64,000 bases of DNA from Streptomyces sp. NK08204 (GCF_020400585.1 NZ_JAINVF010000011.1:62001-126000), one strand, 5' to 3'; positions 34,113 to 43,285 are shown, counted from the stretch's first letter. Translations and numbers: made by a program. The notes: generated by a model from the sequence alone, not told the origin.

Positions 34113-35287
34113 GCGTCATCGGCCCCTTCGAAGGGAGCCACGGCGAGGTTCCGGCCCGAGAGTGTGCCGCGCTGGAAGGCTCCCAGGCTCCGTCCGGCCG
34201 CACGCCCGGCCTCCTCCGTCGCCGCGGCGGCGGGCGGATCGGTGGCGTCGGGGACGCTGGCGATGGGCACCTGGCGCGCTCCCCGCCGGGGCAGGCCGTG
34301 CGCGGTGCGCGCCACGGGCTCCGGTCGTGCGAAGGCCTCGCGGGCGTCGCCGGTCCGGTCGTCGTCGACCAGGGTCGTCTCCTCCTCCGTCCACAGCTCT
34401 TCCGGCAGCAGTACGACCGCACGGACACCGCCGTAGCGGGAGATGCCGGTCACGTCCACCCGGAATCCGGCCTGCTGCGCGAGCAGACCGATGACCGGGA
34501 AACCGAACTTCGGCTGGTTGCCCAGCTGCGACAGTCGGGGGCGGTACTCACCGGAGAGCAGCTCGGACGCTCGCTGCCGTTCCTCGTCGTTCATGCCGAC
34601 GCCGGCGTCGTCGATGATGATGCACAGGTTCTTCTGCACCCGCTGGAACGTCACCTCGATGGGCGAGCCCTGCTGGGAGAAGCTCGCAGCGTTGTCCAGC
34701 AGCTCGGCGACGGCGAGCGCGACGGGCGAGACGGCGGACGCCTTCAGCGCGAAACCGGTCTGCTGCATGATCTCGACGCGCCGGAAGTTACGGATCTGTC
34801 CCTGCGCGCTGCGCACCACGTCGTACACGCTCGCGGGCCTGTTGCGACGGCCCAGCGGCGCACCGCACATGACCGCGATGCCCTGCGCCTTGCGTGCCAT
34901 CTGCGCGTTGGCGTGGCCGACTTCGAGGAGGTCGCCCAGGACGGAGTGGCCGCCGTACTTGCGCTGGATCTCCTCCAGCAGCGCCAACTGCTCCGCGGCG
35001 AGGCTCTGCAGAAAGCGCGCGGAGCCCTTGAGGACGGCCTTCGTGCTGTCTTCCGCCGCCTCTTCGGCTTCCTGGATGGTCTTGGCGTGCTCGACGTCGT
35101 GCTGGTACAGCTCCGCTCTTAACGCGGCCAGTTGAGCATCGGCCTCGCTCAGTCTCTGCGTGAGGGTTGCCTCGCTCTGGGCCTTTTTCGCCGTTATCGC
35201 CTTGTTGCGACGGCTCAAGACCCAAGCCGCGGCGACGGCGATCACCGTCACGGCAACCAGGCACCACACAAGTGCGTCTCGAATCAT
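34109..35287 (-). CDS. cvnA: Conservon sensor histidine-kinase-like protein CvnA
   Basis: Membrane-anchored ATPase of 392 residues. One N-terminal transmembrane helix (about 4-25) is followed by a short cytoplasmic linker, a coiled coil (about 35-90, rich in A/E/Q), and a HATPase_c domain with N-box VAELLDNAASFS and G-boxes DDAGVGM and FGFPVIGLLAQQAG. No phospho-accepting His motif is obvious, as in other CvnA. ATG at 35287 has AGGAAAGG upstream; the frame to 35497 is rejected. Codon 56 is TTA (35120-35122) followed by the rare AGA codon. It is first in a tightly overlapped operon. Confidence 0.92.
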   Translation of the reverse strand: MIRDALVWCLVAVTVIAVAAAWVLSRRNKAITAKKAQSEATLTQRLSEADAQLAALRAELYQHDVEHAKTIQEAEEAAEDSTKAVLKGSARFLQSLAAEQLALLEEIQRKYGGHSVLGDLLEVGHANAQMARKAQGIAVMCGAPLGRRNRPASVYDVVRSAQGQIRNFRRVEIMQQTGFALKASAVSPVALAVAELLDNAASFSQQGSPIEVTFQRVQKNLCIIIDDAGVGMNDEERQRASELLSGEYRPRLSQLGNQPKFGFPVIGLLAQQAGFRVDVTGISRYGGVRAVVLLPEELWTEEETTLVDDDRTGDAREAFARPEPVARTAHGLPRRGARQVPIASVPDATDPPAAAATEEAGRAAGRSLGAFQRGTLSGRNLAVAPFEGADDA

Positions 35288-35727
35288 GGAAACCTTTCCT
35301 GGCGTGTGGCCTGCGGCCATTGGCGGCTGGGCCCCGGCGAGAGAGCCGGCACAGCCGGATCGGGCCGACTCGGCCGCCGTCGAACCGAGAGCCGGAGCAA
35401 CGTCAAGGAGGCGCGCCCGAGCCGGGTCGACCAAGGTCACAGACGCCGGGATGTTATCACTCGCACGGGGGAACCTCTGTAACGCGCATTGACTCAACAG
35501 CCCTGGCCTTGGGGCTGGTTACGGGCATTTGCCCGGGCAACACGGGCATCCCGTACGGGCGGTGCGAACGGTGCGGATACCCCTGGCCACGAGGCCCCCG
35601 CGGAACAAGTCCCGGGCCTCTGCGGGACGTTCACGGGCTGTTCATCGGCCACTCCTGCCGCTGCGGGGTGTCCGCCCGGCGGGGCGGAGAAGGGGGGCCA
35701 CACAACGGTGACGAACAACTGGCTGAT
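35288..35727 (-). other. Gene-free 440 bp upstream of the conservon
   Basis: It holds the conservon leader (167 nt), a candidate promoter (35454-35482), and a cluster of palindromes: CGGGCA-TT-TGCCCG (35522-35535), TGCCCGGGCA (35530-35539) and CCCGTACGGG (35550-35559). The stretch up to 35727 is the 3' flank of the macro-domain gene. Small open frames here have poor codon bias and no start signals. Confidence 0.5.
35454..35482 (-). promoter_or_regulatory. cvnA: Candidate conservon promoter
   Basis: On the minus strand, TTACAG (35477-35482) and TGATAA (35454-35459) are 17 bp apart. The -10 region is among the most A/T-rich spots in this gap. The leader to cvnA would be about 160 nt. Confidence 0.4.
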
Positions 35728-36237
35728 TCAGCCCACTTGACGAGCGAACGCGTCGTAGGCGCGGTCGTCGAAGAGGACGAAGCGGACCTCTTCGACCGCC
35801 GTCCGCGTGCCGCGTACGGTCTCCACCGCGATCCGCGCCGCGTCCTGCATCGGCCACCGGTAGACGCCGGTGGAGATCGCCGGGAACGCGACCGTGCGGG
35901 CGCCCAGTTCGTCGGCGACGCGCAGGGATTCGCGGTAGCAGGAGGCGAGCAGGGCAGAGCGGTCGTCGGTGGCGGAGAAGACCGGGCCCACCGTGTGGAT
36001 CACCCAGCGTGCGTCCAGTTCGCCGGCCGTGGTGGCGACCGCCTGGCCGGTGGGCAGGCCCTTGCCGTACCGGGAGGCGCGGAGCTTGCGGCACTCCGCC
36101 AGGATCGCGGGGCCGCCGCGCCGGTGGATGGCCCCGTCCACGCCTGAGCCGCCCAGCAGCGAGGAGTTGGCCGCGTTGACGATCGCGTCGGCGCTCTCCT
36201 GGGTGATGTCGCCCTGGACGAGGGTGATGGTGGTCAT
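35728..36237 (-). CDS. Macro-domain ADP-ribose-binding protein
   Basis: Macro-domain protein of 169 residues, likely binding ADP-ribose or O-acetyl-ADP-ribose and perhaps removing ADP-ribose from proteins. Signature segments are VQGDITQESADAIVNAANSS, LLGGSGVDGAIHRRGG, WVIHTVGPVF and AFPAISTGVYRWP, all well conserved with the YmdB-like/MacroD class. ATG at 36237 overlaps the stop of the upstream oxidoreductase (ATGA), so the two are co-translated. Functional partners in this window could be the sirtuin and the ADP-ribosylglycohydrolase, but those lie elsewhere. Confidence 0.93.
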   Translation of the reverse strand: MTTITLVQGDITQESADAIVNAANSSLLGGSGVDGAIHRRGGPAILAECRKLRASRYGKGLPTGQAVATTAGELDARWVIHTVGPVFSATDDRSALLASCYRESLRVADELGARTVAFPAISTGVYRWPMQDAARIAVETVRGTRTAVEEVRFVLFDDRAYDAFARQVG

Positions 36238-37643
36238 GTCTGTCTCAGTCTCCTCCACACGGCCTTGGCCGCGTTGTGCCCGGACATGCCGTGCACGCCG
36301 GGGCCCGGCGGGGTGGCCGAGGAACAGATGAAGACGGCGGGGTGCGGGGTGCCGTACGGGAACAGGGACAGTTTGGGGCGCAGCAGGAGCTGGAGTCCGG
36401 ATGCCGCGCCGCAGGCGATGTCGCCGCCCACGTAGTTGGCGTTGCGGGCGGCCACCTCCGGCGGGCCGGCGACGGCGCGGGCCAGGACGCGGTCACGGAA
36501 GCCGGGCGCGAAACGCTCCAGCTGACGCTCCATGGCGTCCGTGAGGTCGCCCTGCCAGCCGTTGGGCACATGCCCGTACGCCCAGAAGACGTGTTTGCCC
36601 TCGGGGGCGCGGCTGGGGTCGACGACGCTCGGCTGGACGGTGATCAGGAACGGCCGGTCGGGTGCGCGGCCCTCGCGGGAGGCGGCACGCAGGGCGGCGT
36701 CGATCTCGGCGCGGCCGGCGCCGACCTGCACGGTGCCGGCGACGCGGGCCTCGGGCGCGGTCCACGGGACCGGTCCGTCCAGCGCGTAGTCGATCTTGAA
36801 GACACTGGGGCCGTAACGGTAGCTCGCGTAGTGGCTGCCGAAACCGGCGATGCGGGCGAGCGCGGTGGGCGAGGTGTCGAAGACGTACGCCCGCGCGGGC
36901 GGCAGGTCGTCCAGCCGCTTGACCTCGTAGTCGGTGTGCACGGCGCCGCCGAGGTCCTTGAGGTAGGCGGCAAGGGCATCGGAGATCGACTGGGAGCCGC
37001 CCCGGGCCACGGGCCAGCCGCGGGCGTGCGCGGCCAGGGCGAAGACCAGCCCGATGGCGCCGGTGGCCAGGCCGTCCAGCGGGGCGATCACATGGGCGAC
37101 GAGACCGGCGAAGAGGGTCTTGAAGCGCTCGTCGTGGAAGCGGCGCATCAGCCAGGTGGACGGCGGCAGGCCGGCCAGGCCGAAGCGGGCCAGGGTGAGC
37201 GGGTCGCGTGGCAGCGCGGTGAGCGGCAGGGACATGAAGTCGCGGGCCAGGGTGTCCCACTTGGCGAGGAACGGCTCGACCAGCCTGCGGTACGCGCCCG
37301 CGTCCCGCGGCCCGAAGGAGGCGGCCGTCTCGGCGACCGACCGGGCCAGCACGGCCGCGGTGCCGTCCGGGAAGGGGTGCGCCATCGGCAGCTCGGCGTG
37401 CAGCCACTGCAGGCCGTACCGCTCCAGGGGCAGCGCGCGGAACGCGGGTGAGTTCACACCGAGGGGGTGTGCGGCCGAACACGGGTCGTGCCGGAAGCCG
37501 GGAAGGGTCAGCTCCTCGGTCCGGGCACCGCCACCGACGGCCGACTGCGCCTCGAACAGCGCGACGGAGAATCCCCGGCGGGCCAGCTCCACGGCAGCGG
37601 TCAGGCCGTTCGGCCCCGCACCCACCACAACGGCATCGAGCAT
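36234..37643 (-). CDS. Phytoene-dehydrogenase-like FAD oxidoreductase
   Basis: FAD-dependent amine oxidase/carotenoid desaturase-like protein of 469 residues. The N-terminal dinucleotide fold is AVVVGAGPNGLTAAVELAR, followed by the FEA acidic end. The C-terminal FAD stretch is FICSSATPPGPGVHGMSGHNAA, typical of the bacterial NAD(P)/FAD-dependent group related to CrtI and mammalian PYROXD2. No other carotenoid genes are nearby, so a carotenoid substrate is not supported. ATG at 37643 has GAAGG eight bases upstream; GTG at 37652 would sit on that site. It is coupled to the macro-domain gene. Confidence 0.85.
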   Translation of the reverse strand: MLDAVVVGAGPNGLTAAVELARRGFSVALFEAQSAVGGGARTEELTLPGFRHDPCSAAHPLGVNSPAFRALPLERYGLQWLHAELPMAHPFPDGTAAVLARSVAETAASFGPRDAGAYRRLVEPFLAKWDTLARDFMSLPLTALPRDPLTLARFGLAGLPPSTWLMRRFHDERFKTLFAGLVAHVIAPLDGLATGAIGLVFALAAHARGWPVARGGSQSISDALAAYLKDLGGAVHTDYEVKRLDDLPPARAYVFDTSPTALARIAGFGSHYASYRYGPSVFKIDYALDGPVPWTAPEARVAGTVQVGAGRAEIDAALRAASREGRAPDRPFLITVQPSVVDPSRAPEGKHVFWAYGHVPNGWQGDLTDAMERQLERFAPGFRDRVLARAVAGPPEVAARNANYVGGDIACGAASGLQLLLRPKLSLFPYGTPHPAVFICSSATPPGPGVHGMSGHNAAKAVWRRLRQT

Positions 37644-37784
37644 CGACGGCACCTTCGGACCCCCTCGTCAGCCGACGGCCACTCGGGATCAGGATATGCC
37701 GGGGCACTGACAATCCCCGGGACCGGGGGCCGTCCCGGGCCGGCCGGGACGGCCGAGGGCGGACCTGCGTAGGTCGGGACAGGC

Positions 37785-38645
37785 TCAGGAGGCCGTGTGC
37801 AGGGCCGTGTGCAGGAGGGTGGCCACTCGGCGGGCGGTGGCTGTGTCGCGGGCAGCGGTGAACGGCAGTGCGTTGCCGCCCGTCACGCGGAACGACTCGC
37901 CCGTGCCGGTGAGGTGGGCGCCGCCCGCCTCCTCGACCAGCAGCAGCCCGGCGGCGTGGTCCCAGGCGGCCTCCCAGGAGAACGCCACCGCGTCCAGCTC
38001 GCCCCGGGCGACGGCGAGATACTCCAGGCCCGCCGAGCCGCAGGGGCGCGGGGCCACGCCGTCGGTCCACAGGGCGCACAGCGCACGCTTCTGCTCGTCG
38101 GTGGTGAAGTCCGGGTGGGAGGTGGCGACGGCGAGGTCCCGCCCGGGCGCGGGCGACCCGGCGGACAGCGGCTCGCCGTCGAGGAAGGCTCCCTGGCCGC
38201 GTACGGCCAGGGCCAGCTGGTCACGCGCGGGCGCGTACGTCCACGAGGCGAGGACGGTGCCCCGCTGGGCGAGCGCGACCAGGGTGCAGAAACCGTCGTC
38301 GCCGTGCACGAACTGCCGGGTGCCGTCGACCGGGTCGATGATCCACACCGGGGCGTCGCCCTGCAGCGCGTCGTATGTCGCCGGGTTCGCGTGCACGGCC
38401 TCCTCGCCGACCACCAGCGAGCCGGGCAGCAGGGCGCCGAGGACGTCGGTGAGGCACCGCTCGGCGAGGCGGTCGGCGTCCGTGACCAGGTCGTGCGGTC
38501 CGCTCTTCTGGTCCACCTCGTGCTCGGCCAGACGGCGGAAGCGGGGCAGGATCTCGGCCGCGGCGGCCTTGCGGACCGCTTCCTCCACGTCGGCCGAGTG
38601 GCGCGCGAGAAACTCGTCGATGGTTTCCGTCATTGCTTCGATCAT
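37785..38645 (-). CDS. Inositol monophosphatase family protein
   Basis: Mg-dependent phosphatase of 286 residues, with inositol phosphate, histidinol phosphate or a similar sugar phosphate as substrate. Motifs: VVGEEAVH (metal Glu), WIIDPVDGTRQFVHG (metal DP-x-DGT) and SWEAAWDHAAGLLLVEEAGG (metal D with the usual G-x4-E-x-GG end). Some close Streptomyces relatives serve as histidinol-phosphatase, so annotation by name is uncertain. ATG at 38645 is used; ATG at 38633 is an alternative. It is probably monocistronic. Confidence 0.9.
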   Translation of the reverse strand: MIEAMTETIDEFLARHSADVEEAVRKAAAAEILPRFRRLAEHEVDQKSGPHDLVTDADRLAERCLTDVLGALLPGSLVVGEEAVHANPATYDALQGDAPVWIIDPVDGTRQFVHGDDGFCTLVALAQRGTVLASWTYAPARDQLALAVRGQGAFLDGEPLSAGSPAPGRDLAVATSHPDFTTDEQKRALCALWTDGVAPRPCGSAGLEYLAVARGELDAVAFSWEAAWDHAAGLLLVEEAGGAHLTGTGESFRVTGGNALPFTAARDTATARRVATLLHTALHTAS

Positions 38646-38753
38646 GCGTCCATGAGACCACGCATCCCTGACAATCCCCGCCCGCCCGGTGCACGCGGGG
38701 TGGAATCCGGATGAAGAACAGGGGTCGCGGTCAGCGGTTGTCCACCCCGGCCG

Positions 38754-40574
38754 TCAGCGGCCCACCGCGTACCCCTGCATCCCGCGCGGGTTCGCGGCGG
38801 CCGACAGCACGCCCGTCTCCGGGTCCCGGGCCACCGCGCACAGCCGCCCCTCCGACCAGGCCGGACCGACGGTGACGCCATGGCCGCGCCGCCGCAGCTC
38901 CTCGACCACCGCCGTGGGCATCCGGGACTCCACCGTCACGCTGCCGGGCCGGTGACCGCGCGGGTGGAACGAGCTGGGGAAGGCGTCGTTGTGCCAGTTC
39001 GGGGCGTCGATAGCGCCCTGGAGGTCGAGGCCGCCGCGGACCGGGCCGCGCAGGACGGCGGCGAGGAAGAAGTGCAGCTGCCACTGGTCCTGCTGGTCAC
39101 CGCCGGGCGTACCGAAGGCCATGACCGGTACGCCGTCGCACAGCGCGAGGGACGGGGTGAGGGTGGTGCGGGGACGGCGCCCGGGCGTGAGGGAGTTCGG
39201 CAGGTCCTCCTCCAGCCAGGTCATCTGCAGCCGGGTGCCGAGCGGGAAGCCCAGTTCGGGCACGACCGGGTTGGACTGGAGCCAGCCGCCGCTCGGCGTG
39301 GCGGAGATCATGTTGCCCCAGCGGTCGACCACGTCGAGGTGGCAGGTGTCGCCGCGGGTGGTTCCGTCCGCGGCCACCTCCGGTTCACCGGCCGCCCCCA
39401 TGACGGTGGGCTCCCCCACCCCCATGGAGTTGAAGCCGGGCTCATGGGGCAGGCCCCCGCCCGCGCGTGCCTTCGCCGGCAGCCGCGGTACGCGTCCGCC
39501 GGGGCTGCCGGGGCGCAGGTCGTAGGAGGCCTCGGCGCCGAGGAGCGCGCGCCGCCCGGCGTTGTAGCCGTCCGACAGCAGCTCCGCCAGGGGCACCTCG
39601 GCGGCGTCGCCGTACCAGGCCTCGCGGTCGGCCATGGCGAGCTTGCAGCCCTCGATCAGCAGGTGGACGTAGTCGGCAGAGCCGTACGCGGGCAGCTCGG
39701 GCGGAAGCAGGGCGAGCTGCTGGAGGAAGGCGGGGCCCTGGCTCCAGGGGCCTGCCTTGCACACGGTCCAGCCGTTCCAGTCGTACGTCACCGGCGCCTC
39801 GTAGGCCGCCGACCATCCGGCGAGGTCCGCCTCGGTGAGGGTGCCGGTGTGCCGTTCACCGCTGGTGTCCAGGGTGGGGCGCCGGGACTGCCGCAGCAGG
39901 GCCTCGGCGATGAAGCCCGATCGCCACACCTCGCGCGCGGCGTCGATCCGGGCCTCCCGGCCGCCCGCGCGGGCGGTCTCGGCGAGCAGCCGCTGCCAGG
40001 TGGCGGCGAGGGCGGGGTTGCGCAGCAGCGCGCCGGGGCGGGGCGCCTTCCCGCCCGGCAGGTACACCTCGGCGGACGAGGTCCACTCGGTCTCGAACAG
40101 CGGGCGTACGCGCTCCACGGTCGCGCCGACGTTCTCCACGGGCGCGTGCCCGTGCCCGGCGTACCCGATGGCGTACGTGAGGACCTCGTCCAGGGACTTC
40201 GTGCCGTGATCGCGCAGGAGCAGCAGCCAGGCGTCGAAGGCGCCGGGCACGGCGGCGGCCAGGGGGCCCGTGCCGGGTACGAGATCCAGGCCGAGCCCCT
40301 GGTAGTGCGCGACCGTGGCGCCCGCCGGGGCCACGCCCTGCCCACACAGCACGCGCACCTCGCCGCCCGCCGGGGCGAGCAGGATCGGTACCTCGCCGGC
40401 CGGGCCGTTGAGGTGCGGCTCGACGACGTGCAGCACGAACGCGCCGGCCACGGCGGCGTCGAAGGCGTTGCCGCCGTCCTCCAGGACCGCCATCGCCGAC
40501 TGGGAGGCCAGCCAGTGCGTGGAGGACACCATGCCGAAGGTGCCTCGAAGTGTGGGTCGAGTCGTGAACTGCAT
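38754..40574 (-). CDS. Gamma-glutamyltransferase-like Ntn hydrolase
   Basis: Gamma-glutamyltransferase family proenzyme of 606 residues that self-cleaves to release a catalytic N-terminal Thr. The site is seen at Thr410 in TTRGDTCHLDVVDRWGNMIS, matching the family pattern TTH-x4-D with T-C-H. Large-subunit segments VSSTHWLASQSAMAVLEDGG and NAFDAAVAGAFVLHVVEPHL are well conserved, and the C-terminal AFGTPGGDQQDQWQLHF is typical. No signal peptide is seen, so the protein may be cytoplasmic, unlike classical periplasmic GGT, and may act on a non-glutathione substrate. The ATG has GAGG/GGGAG immediately upstream. Confidence 0.88.
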   Translation of the reverse strand: MQFTTRPTLRGTFGMVSSTHWLASQSAMAVLEDGGNAFDAAVAGAFVLHVVEPHLNGPAGEVPILLAPAGGEVRVLCGQGVAPAGATVAHYQGLGLDLVPGTGPLAAAVPGAFDAWLLLLRDHGTKSLDEVLTYAIGYAGHGHAPVENVGATVERVRPLFETEWTSSAEVYLPGGKAPRPGALLRNPALAATWQRLLAETARAGGREARIDAAREVWRSGFIAEALLRQSRRPTLDTSGERHTGTLTEADLAGWSAAYEAPVTYDWNGWTVCKAGPWSQGPAFLQQLALLPPELPAYGSADYVHLLIEGCKLAMADREAWYGDAAEVPLAELLSDGYNAGRRALLGAEASYDLRPGSPGGRVPRLPAKARAGGGLPHEPGFNSMGVGEPTVMGAAGEPEVAADGTTRGDTCHLDVVDRWGNMISATPSGGWLQSNPVVPELGFPLGTRLQMTWLEEDLPNSLTPGRRPRTTLTPSLALCDGVPVMAFGTPGGDQQDQWQLHFFLAAVLRGPVRGGLDLQGAIDAPNWHNDAFPSSFHPRGHRPGSVTVESRMPTAVVEELRRRGHGVTVGPAWSEGRLCAVARDPETGVLSAAANPRGMQGYAVGR

Positions 40575-40657
40575 CTCCCACCTCGGTGTTCACGTGCGTC
40601 CGCCGGCCTGTCCCCCATCGAATATCTCATCCGGCGCCCGGTCAGGCGGACGGTCTT

Positions 40658-41320
40658 CTACGGCCTGCGCTCAGGGCGGGGTGTGCCGTACCAGCGCCAC
40701 TTGGTGAGGCGCGGCCGGCCGGGAAGCTCTGCGCGACCGGTGGCCCAGAGCAGGGTCGGCCACCGGTCGGTGTCGGTCGGAGCATCGGGAAAGAGCCGGG
40801 CCAGCACGCGATCGCACAGGTCGGCAGGCGGCGTCCACTGCGTACCCAGGCCCTCGGCGACGTCGTGGGTGTGCACCAGGACCTCGACGATGCCCATCGC
40901 GGCGAAGCCTTCGGGGTCGGCTGCGCCGAAGATGTGGTGTGCCCGGACCGTGGGCGGCGTGGCGCGGACGATCGCGGACAGCAAGGCGCCGCCGGCCTCC
41001 AGTACTTGCAGCAGACCGGCTGGACCGGCCTCGCGGTCCGCGAAGACCGCGTTGGCCGGGCCGCCCGGCCTCTTCCGGCTCCACGCGAAGGGGACGTGGG
41101 TGTCCAGTGGTGGGTTCGCCGGACCCAGTTGGACGGCGTAGGAGAACAGGTCGTCGGCGAGGTGCTCGACGGTCTCCCAGCAGTCCCACTCCAGGGAACC
41201 TGCCTTGAGGCTCCAGTCGGGAGCGTCAGCCCCACGCAGAGCGGCGAGCGCCAAGCGGACGGCTTGTTCGACATCGGCCGCGGTGACCGGGCCGCTCGGT
41301 GGTCCCTCTGCTACGGACAT
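40658..41320 (-). CDS. Maleylpyruvate isomerase-fold (DinB-like) protein
   Basis: A 220-residue protein of the mycothiol-dependent maleylpyruvate isomerase/DinB-2 superfamily. These are four-helix proteins with a metal-binding triad that often work with mycothiol. Visible segments: WDCWETVEHLADDLFSYA (first His), the middle HHIFGAADPEGFAAMGIVEVLVHTHDVAEGL (His-rich metal region) and WATGRAELPGRPRLTKWRW, the conserved C-terminal tail. The specific reaction is unknown. The start at 41320 is preceded by a leaderless-type hexamer and no ribosome-binding site. Confidence 0.75.
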   Translation of the reverse strand: MSVAEGPPSGPVTAADVEQAVRLALAALRGADAPDWSLKAGSLEWDCWETVEHLADDLFSYAVQLGPANPPLDTHVPFAWSRKRPGGPANAVFADREAGPAGLLQVLEAGGALLSAIVRATPPTVRAHHIFGAADPEGFAAMGIVEVLVHTHDVAEGLGTQWTPPADLCDRVLARLFPDAPTDTDRWPTLLWATGRAELPGRPRLTKWRWYGTPRPERRP

Positions 41321-41332
41321 GACGGGACCGTA
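41320..41332 (-). promoter_or_regulatory. Putative leaderless promoter of the DinB-like gene
   Basis: On the minus strand TACGGT (41327-41332) is followed by exactly six bases and the ATG at 41320. Confidence 0.4.
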
Positions 41333-41536
41333 CCAATGATCATCAGCGGTCCGGGAACACGTTGTCGAGCCGATCGTGACCACGATTTATTGACGTGCCC
41401 TTGACCGCTTCCTCCAACTCCGCTCAACAGGTGGGGGCTAGGCTCGCCAGGCGACTCATGTCCCTGCGCCGTCGGACCGTACCTGCGCCAGCACCGCCCA
41501 AGAAACAACGCCGTTTCGGAGTTGGGGGAATTCGCC

Positions 41537-43111
41537 ATGCGCATTCGCACAAGAGCGTCTCTCGTGGCCGCCGCTGCTGCGTTCCTGCTCGTCGCCACGG
41601 TGGACAGTTCCGCAGCCTCGGGCGACAGCCAGCCCGTCCACCTGGTCTCGCCCGGCGACCCTTACGCCGCCTGCGACATCAGCGGCGACGGGCCCGGCAC
41701 CAACTACCCTTCCACGGAGGACGAACCGTACGTCACCGCCTCCCCGCGCGACCCGCGTGACGCGGTCGGCGTCTTCCAGCAGGACCGCTGGTCCAACGGC
41801 GGCGCCCGGGGCCTGACCGCGACGTACACCCATGACGGGCGGCACTTCACCGAGACCCCGCTGCCGTTCTCGCACTGCGCGCCGGGCGGGCTCGACTACC
41901 AGCGGGCCTCGGACGGATGGGTGAGCACCGGCCCCGACGGCACCGTCTACGCCAGCGGGTTGGTCCTCGACGCCACCGACGCGCGCAACGGCGTGGCCGC
42001 CTCCACGTCCTACGACGGCGGGCGCACCTGGACCCACACGGTCCCCCTGATCGAGGACACGCAGATCGAGTTCGCAGACGACAAGAACTCCGTCACCGCC
42101 GACCCCGTCCACCCCGGCGTCGCGTACCAGGTCTGGGACCGCATCGACGAGGACGACTCCGCCCAGGTCTACGACGGACCCGCCTACATCTCCCTCACCC
42201 GCGACGGCGGCCGGCACTGGACCAAGGCGCGACCGTTCGTGGACACCTCCGTCGTCCCGCACTCGCAGACCATCGGCAACGTCATCGTCGTCGACCCGCG
42301 CACCGACACCCTCTACGACGTCTTCGACTGGCAGACGTACGACATCGACTACACGACCGGTACCTTCACGCCCACCGACCTGCACTTCGCCATGGTCAGG
42401 TCGACCGACCAGGGCCGTACCTGGAGCAAGCCCGTGACCATCGCGAGGGACACGGCCGTGGGCGAGGTCGACCCCAACGCCCCCGACGACCCGGCCAAGG
42501 CCCTGCGCGCGGGCGGCGACCTGCCGAGCGTCGCCATCGATCCGCACACCGGTGAGCTGTATGTCGCCTATGAGGGATCGGACTTCAACGGCGGTGCCTA
42601 CAACTCGGTGGAACTGACGCGCTCCACCGACGGGGGTCGTACCTGGTCCGCTCCGAAGCGGGTCAACTCCGTCGCCTCCGCGCCCGCCTTCACGCCCTCC
42701 ATCAGCGTGGACGCCCGCGGGACAGTCGCGATCACCTATTACGACCTGCGCTACCTCACTCCCGGGAACACCGCGACCCTGCCCACCGCCGCCTGGCTGG
42801 TCACCCTCCCGCACGGCGCGGAGAACGGCGCCACCGAGCGTCGCATCTCCCGCGTGTTCGACTGGCTCCAGGCGCCTTACGCCCGGGGTCACTTCCTCGG
42901 CGACTACGAGGGTCTCGTCACCGACGGCCCCCTCGCCGTACGCCCGCTGTTCGTCGAGTCCCATGCCGACGCGCCGCAGAACTCCACGGACGCCTACAGC
43001 GGACTGTTCCCCAGCGGTGCGGGTCACGGCCCCCTCACGGTGGCCCCGGCCACCGCCGCACCGCGAGCGGCGGCTCCCCGGGCAGCCCGGCCGCACCGCA
43101 TGCTCCGGTGA
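41537..43111 (+). CDS. Secreted sialidase-like BNR/Asp-box beta-propeller protein
   Basis: Exported 524-residue protein. A Sec signal (MRIRTRASLVAAAAAFLLVA) is followed by a six-bladed-propeller-type sequence with Asp-boxes S-x-D-x-G-x-T-W: SYDGGRTW, TRDGGRHW, STDQGRTW and STDGGRTW. The sialidase Arg triad and catalytic Tyr/Glu cannot be assigned, so sialidase activity is not supported. The tail after residue 490 is Ala/Pro-rich. ATG 41537 has GGGGGA eight bases upstream; a TTG at 41522 is less likely. A second secreted propeller gene follows. Confidence 0.82.
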   Translation: MRIRTRASLVAAAAAFLLVATVDSSAASGDSQPVHLVSPGDPYAACDISGDGPGTNYPSTEDEPYVTASPRDPRDAVGVFQQDRWSNGGARGLTATYTHDGRHFTETPLPFSHCAPGGLDYQRASDGWVSTGPDGTVYASGLVLDATDARNGVAASTSYDGGRTWTHTVPLIEDTQIEFADDKNSVTADPVHPGVAYQVWDRIDEDDSAQVYDGPAYISLTRDGGRHWTKARPFVDTSVVPHSQTIGNVIVVDPRTDTLYDVFDWQTYDIDYTTGTFTPTDLHFAMVRSTDQGRTWSKPVTIARDTAVGEVDPNAPDDPAKALRAGGDLPSVAIDPHTGELYVAYEGSDFNGGAYNSVELTRSTDGGRTWSAPKRVNSVASAPAFTPSISVDARGTVAITYYDLRYLTPGNTATLPTAAWLVTLPHGAENGATERRISRVFDWLQAPYARGHFLGDYEGLVTDGPLAVRPLFVESHADAPQNSTDAYSGLFPSGAGHGPLTVAPATAAPRAAAPRAARPHRMLR

Positions 43112-43210
43112 ATCGCAGTCAGACCTCGTAGAGACCTGCCGCGACCGGCAGTTCGGGTTTATGCGTGCTATGAGGTAAACACCCACCCATTTTTCCTGTG
43201 CACCCTTTGT

Positions 43211-43227
43211 GTGACTGTTGTGGTCAC
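43211..43227. promoter_or_regulatory. Inverted repeat upstream of the second propeller gene
   Basis: GTGAC-N7-GTCAC with perfect 5-bp arms, about 60 bp before the start codon. Possible operator; nothing else supports it. Confidence 0.25.
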
Positions 43228-43285
43228 GCCAAGATCCTTCTTGCGCCGGGGCACCCCCATACGCCCGGCGCAGGGAGGAGAGGGC

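Noticed and set aside
36234..37643. Carotenoid biosynthesis gene
   Set aside because: The CrtI-like fold alone is not enough. No crtE, crtB or lycopene cyclase is present, and the C-terminal signature fits the broader oxidoreductase group.
41537..43111. Annotation as a true sialidase
   Set aside because: Only Asp-boxes are seen; the catalytic Arg triad and Tyr/Glu pair cannot be located.
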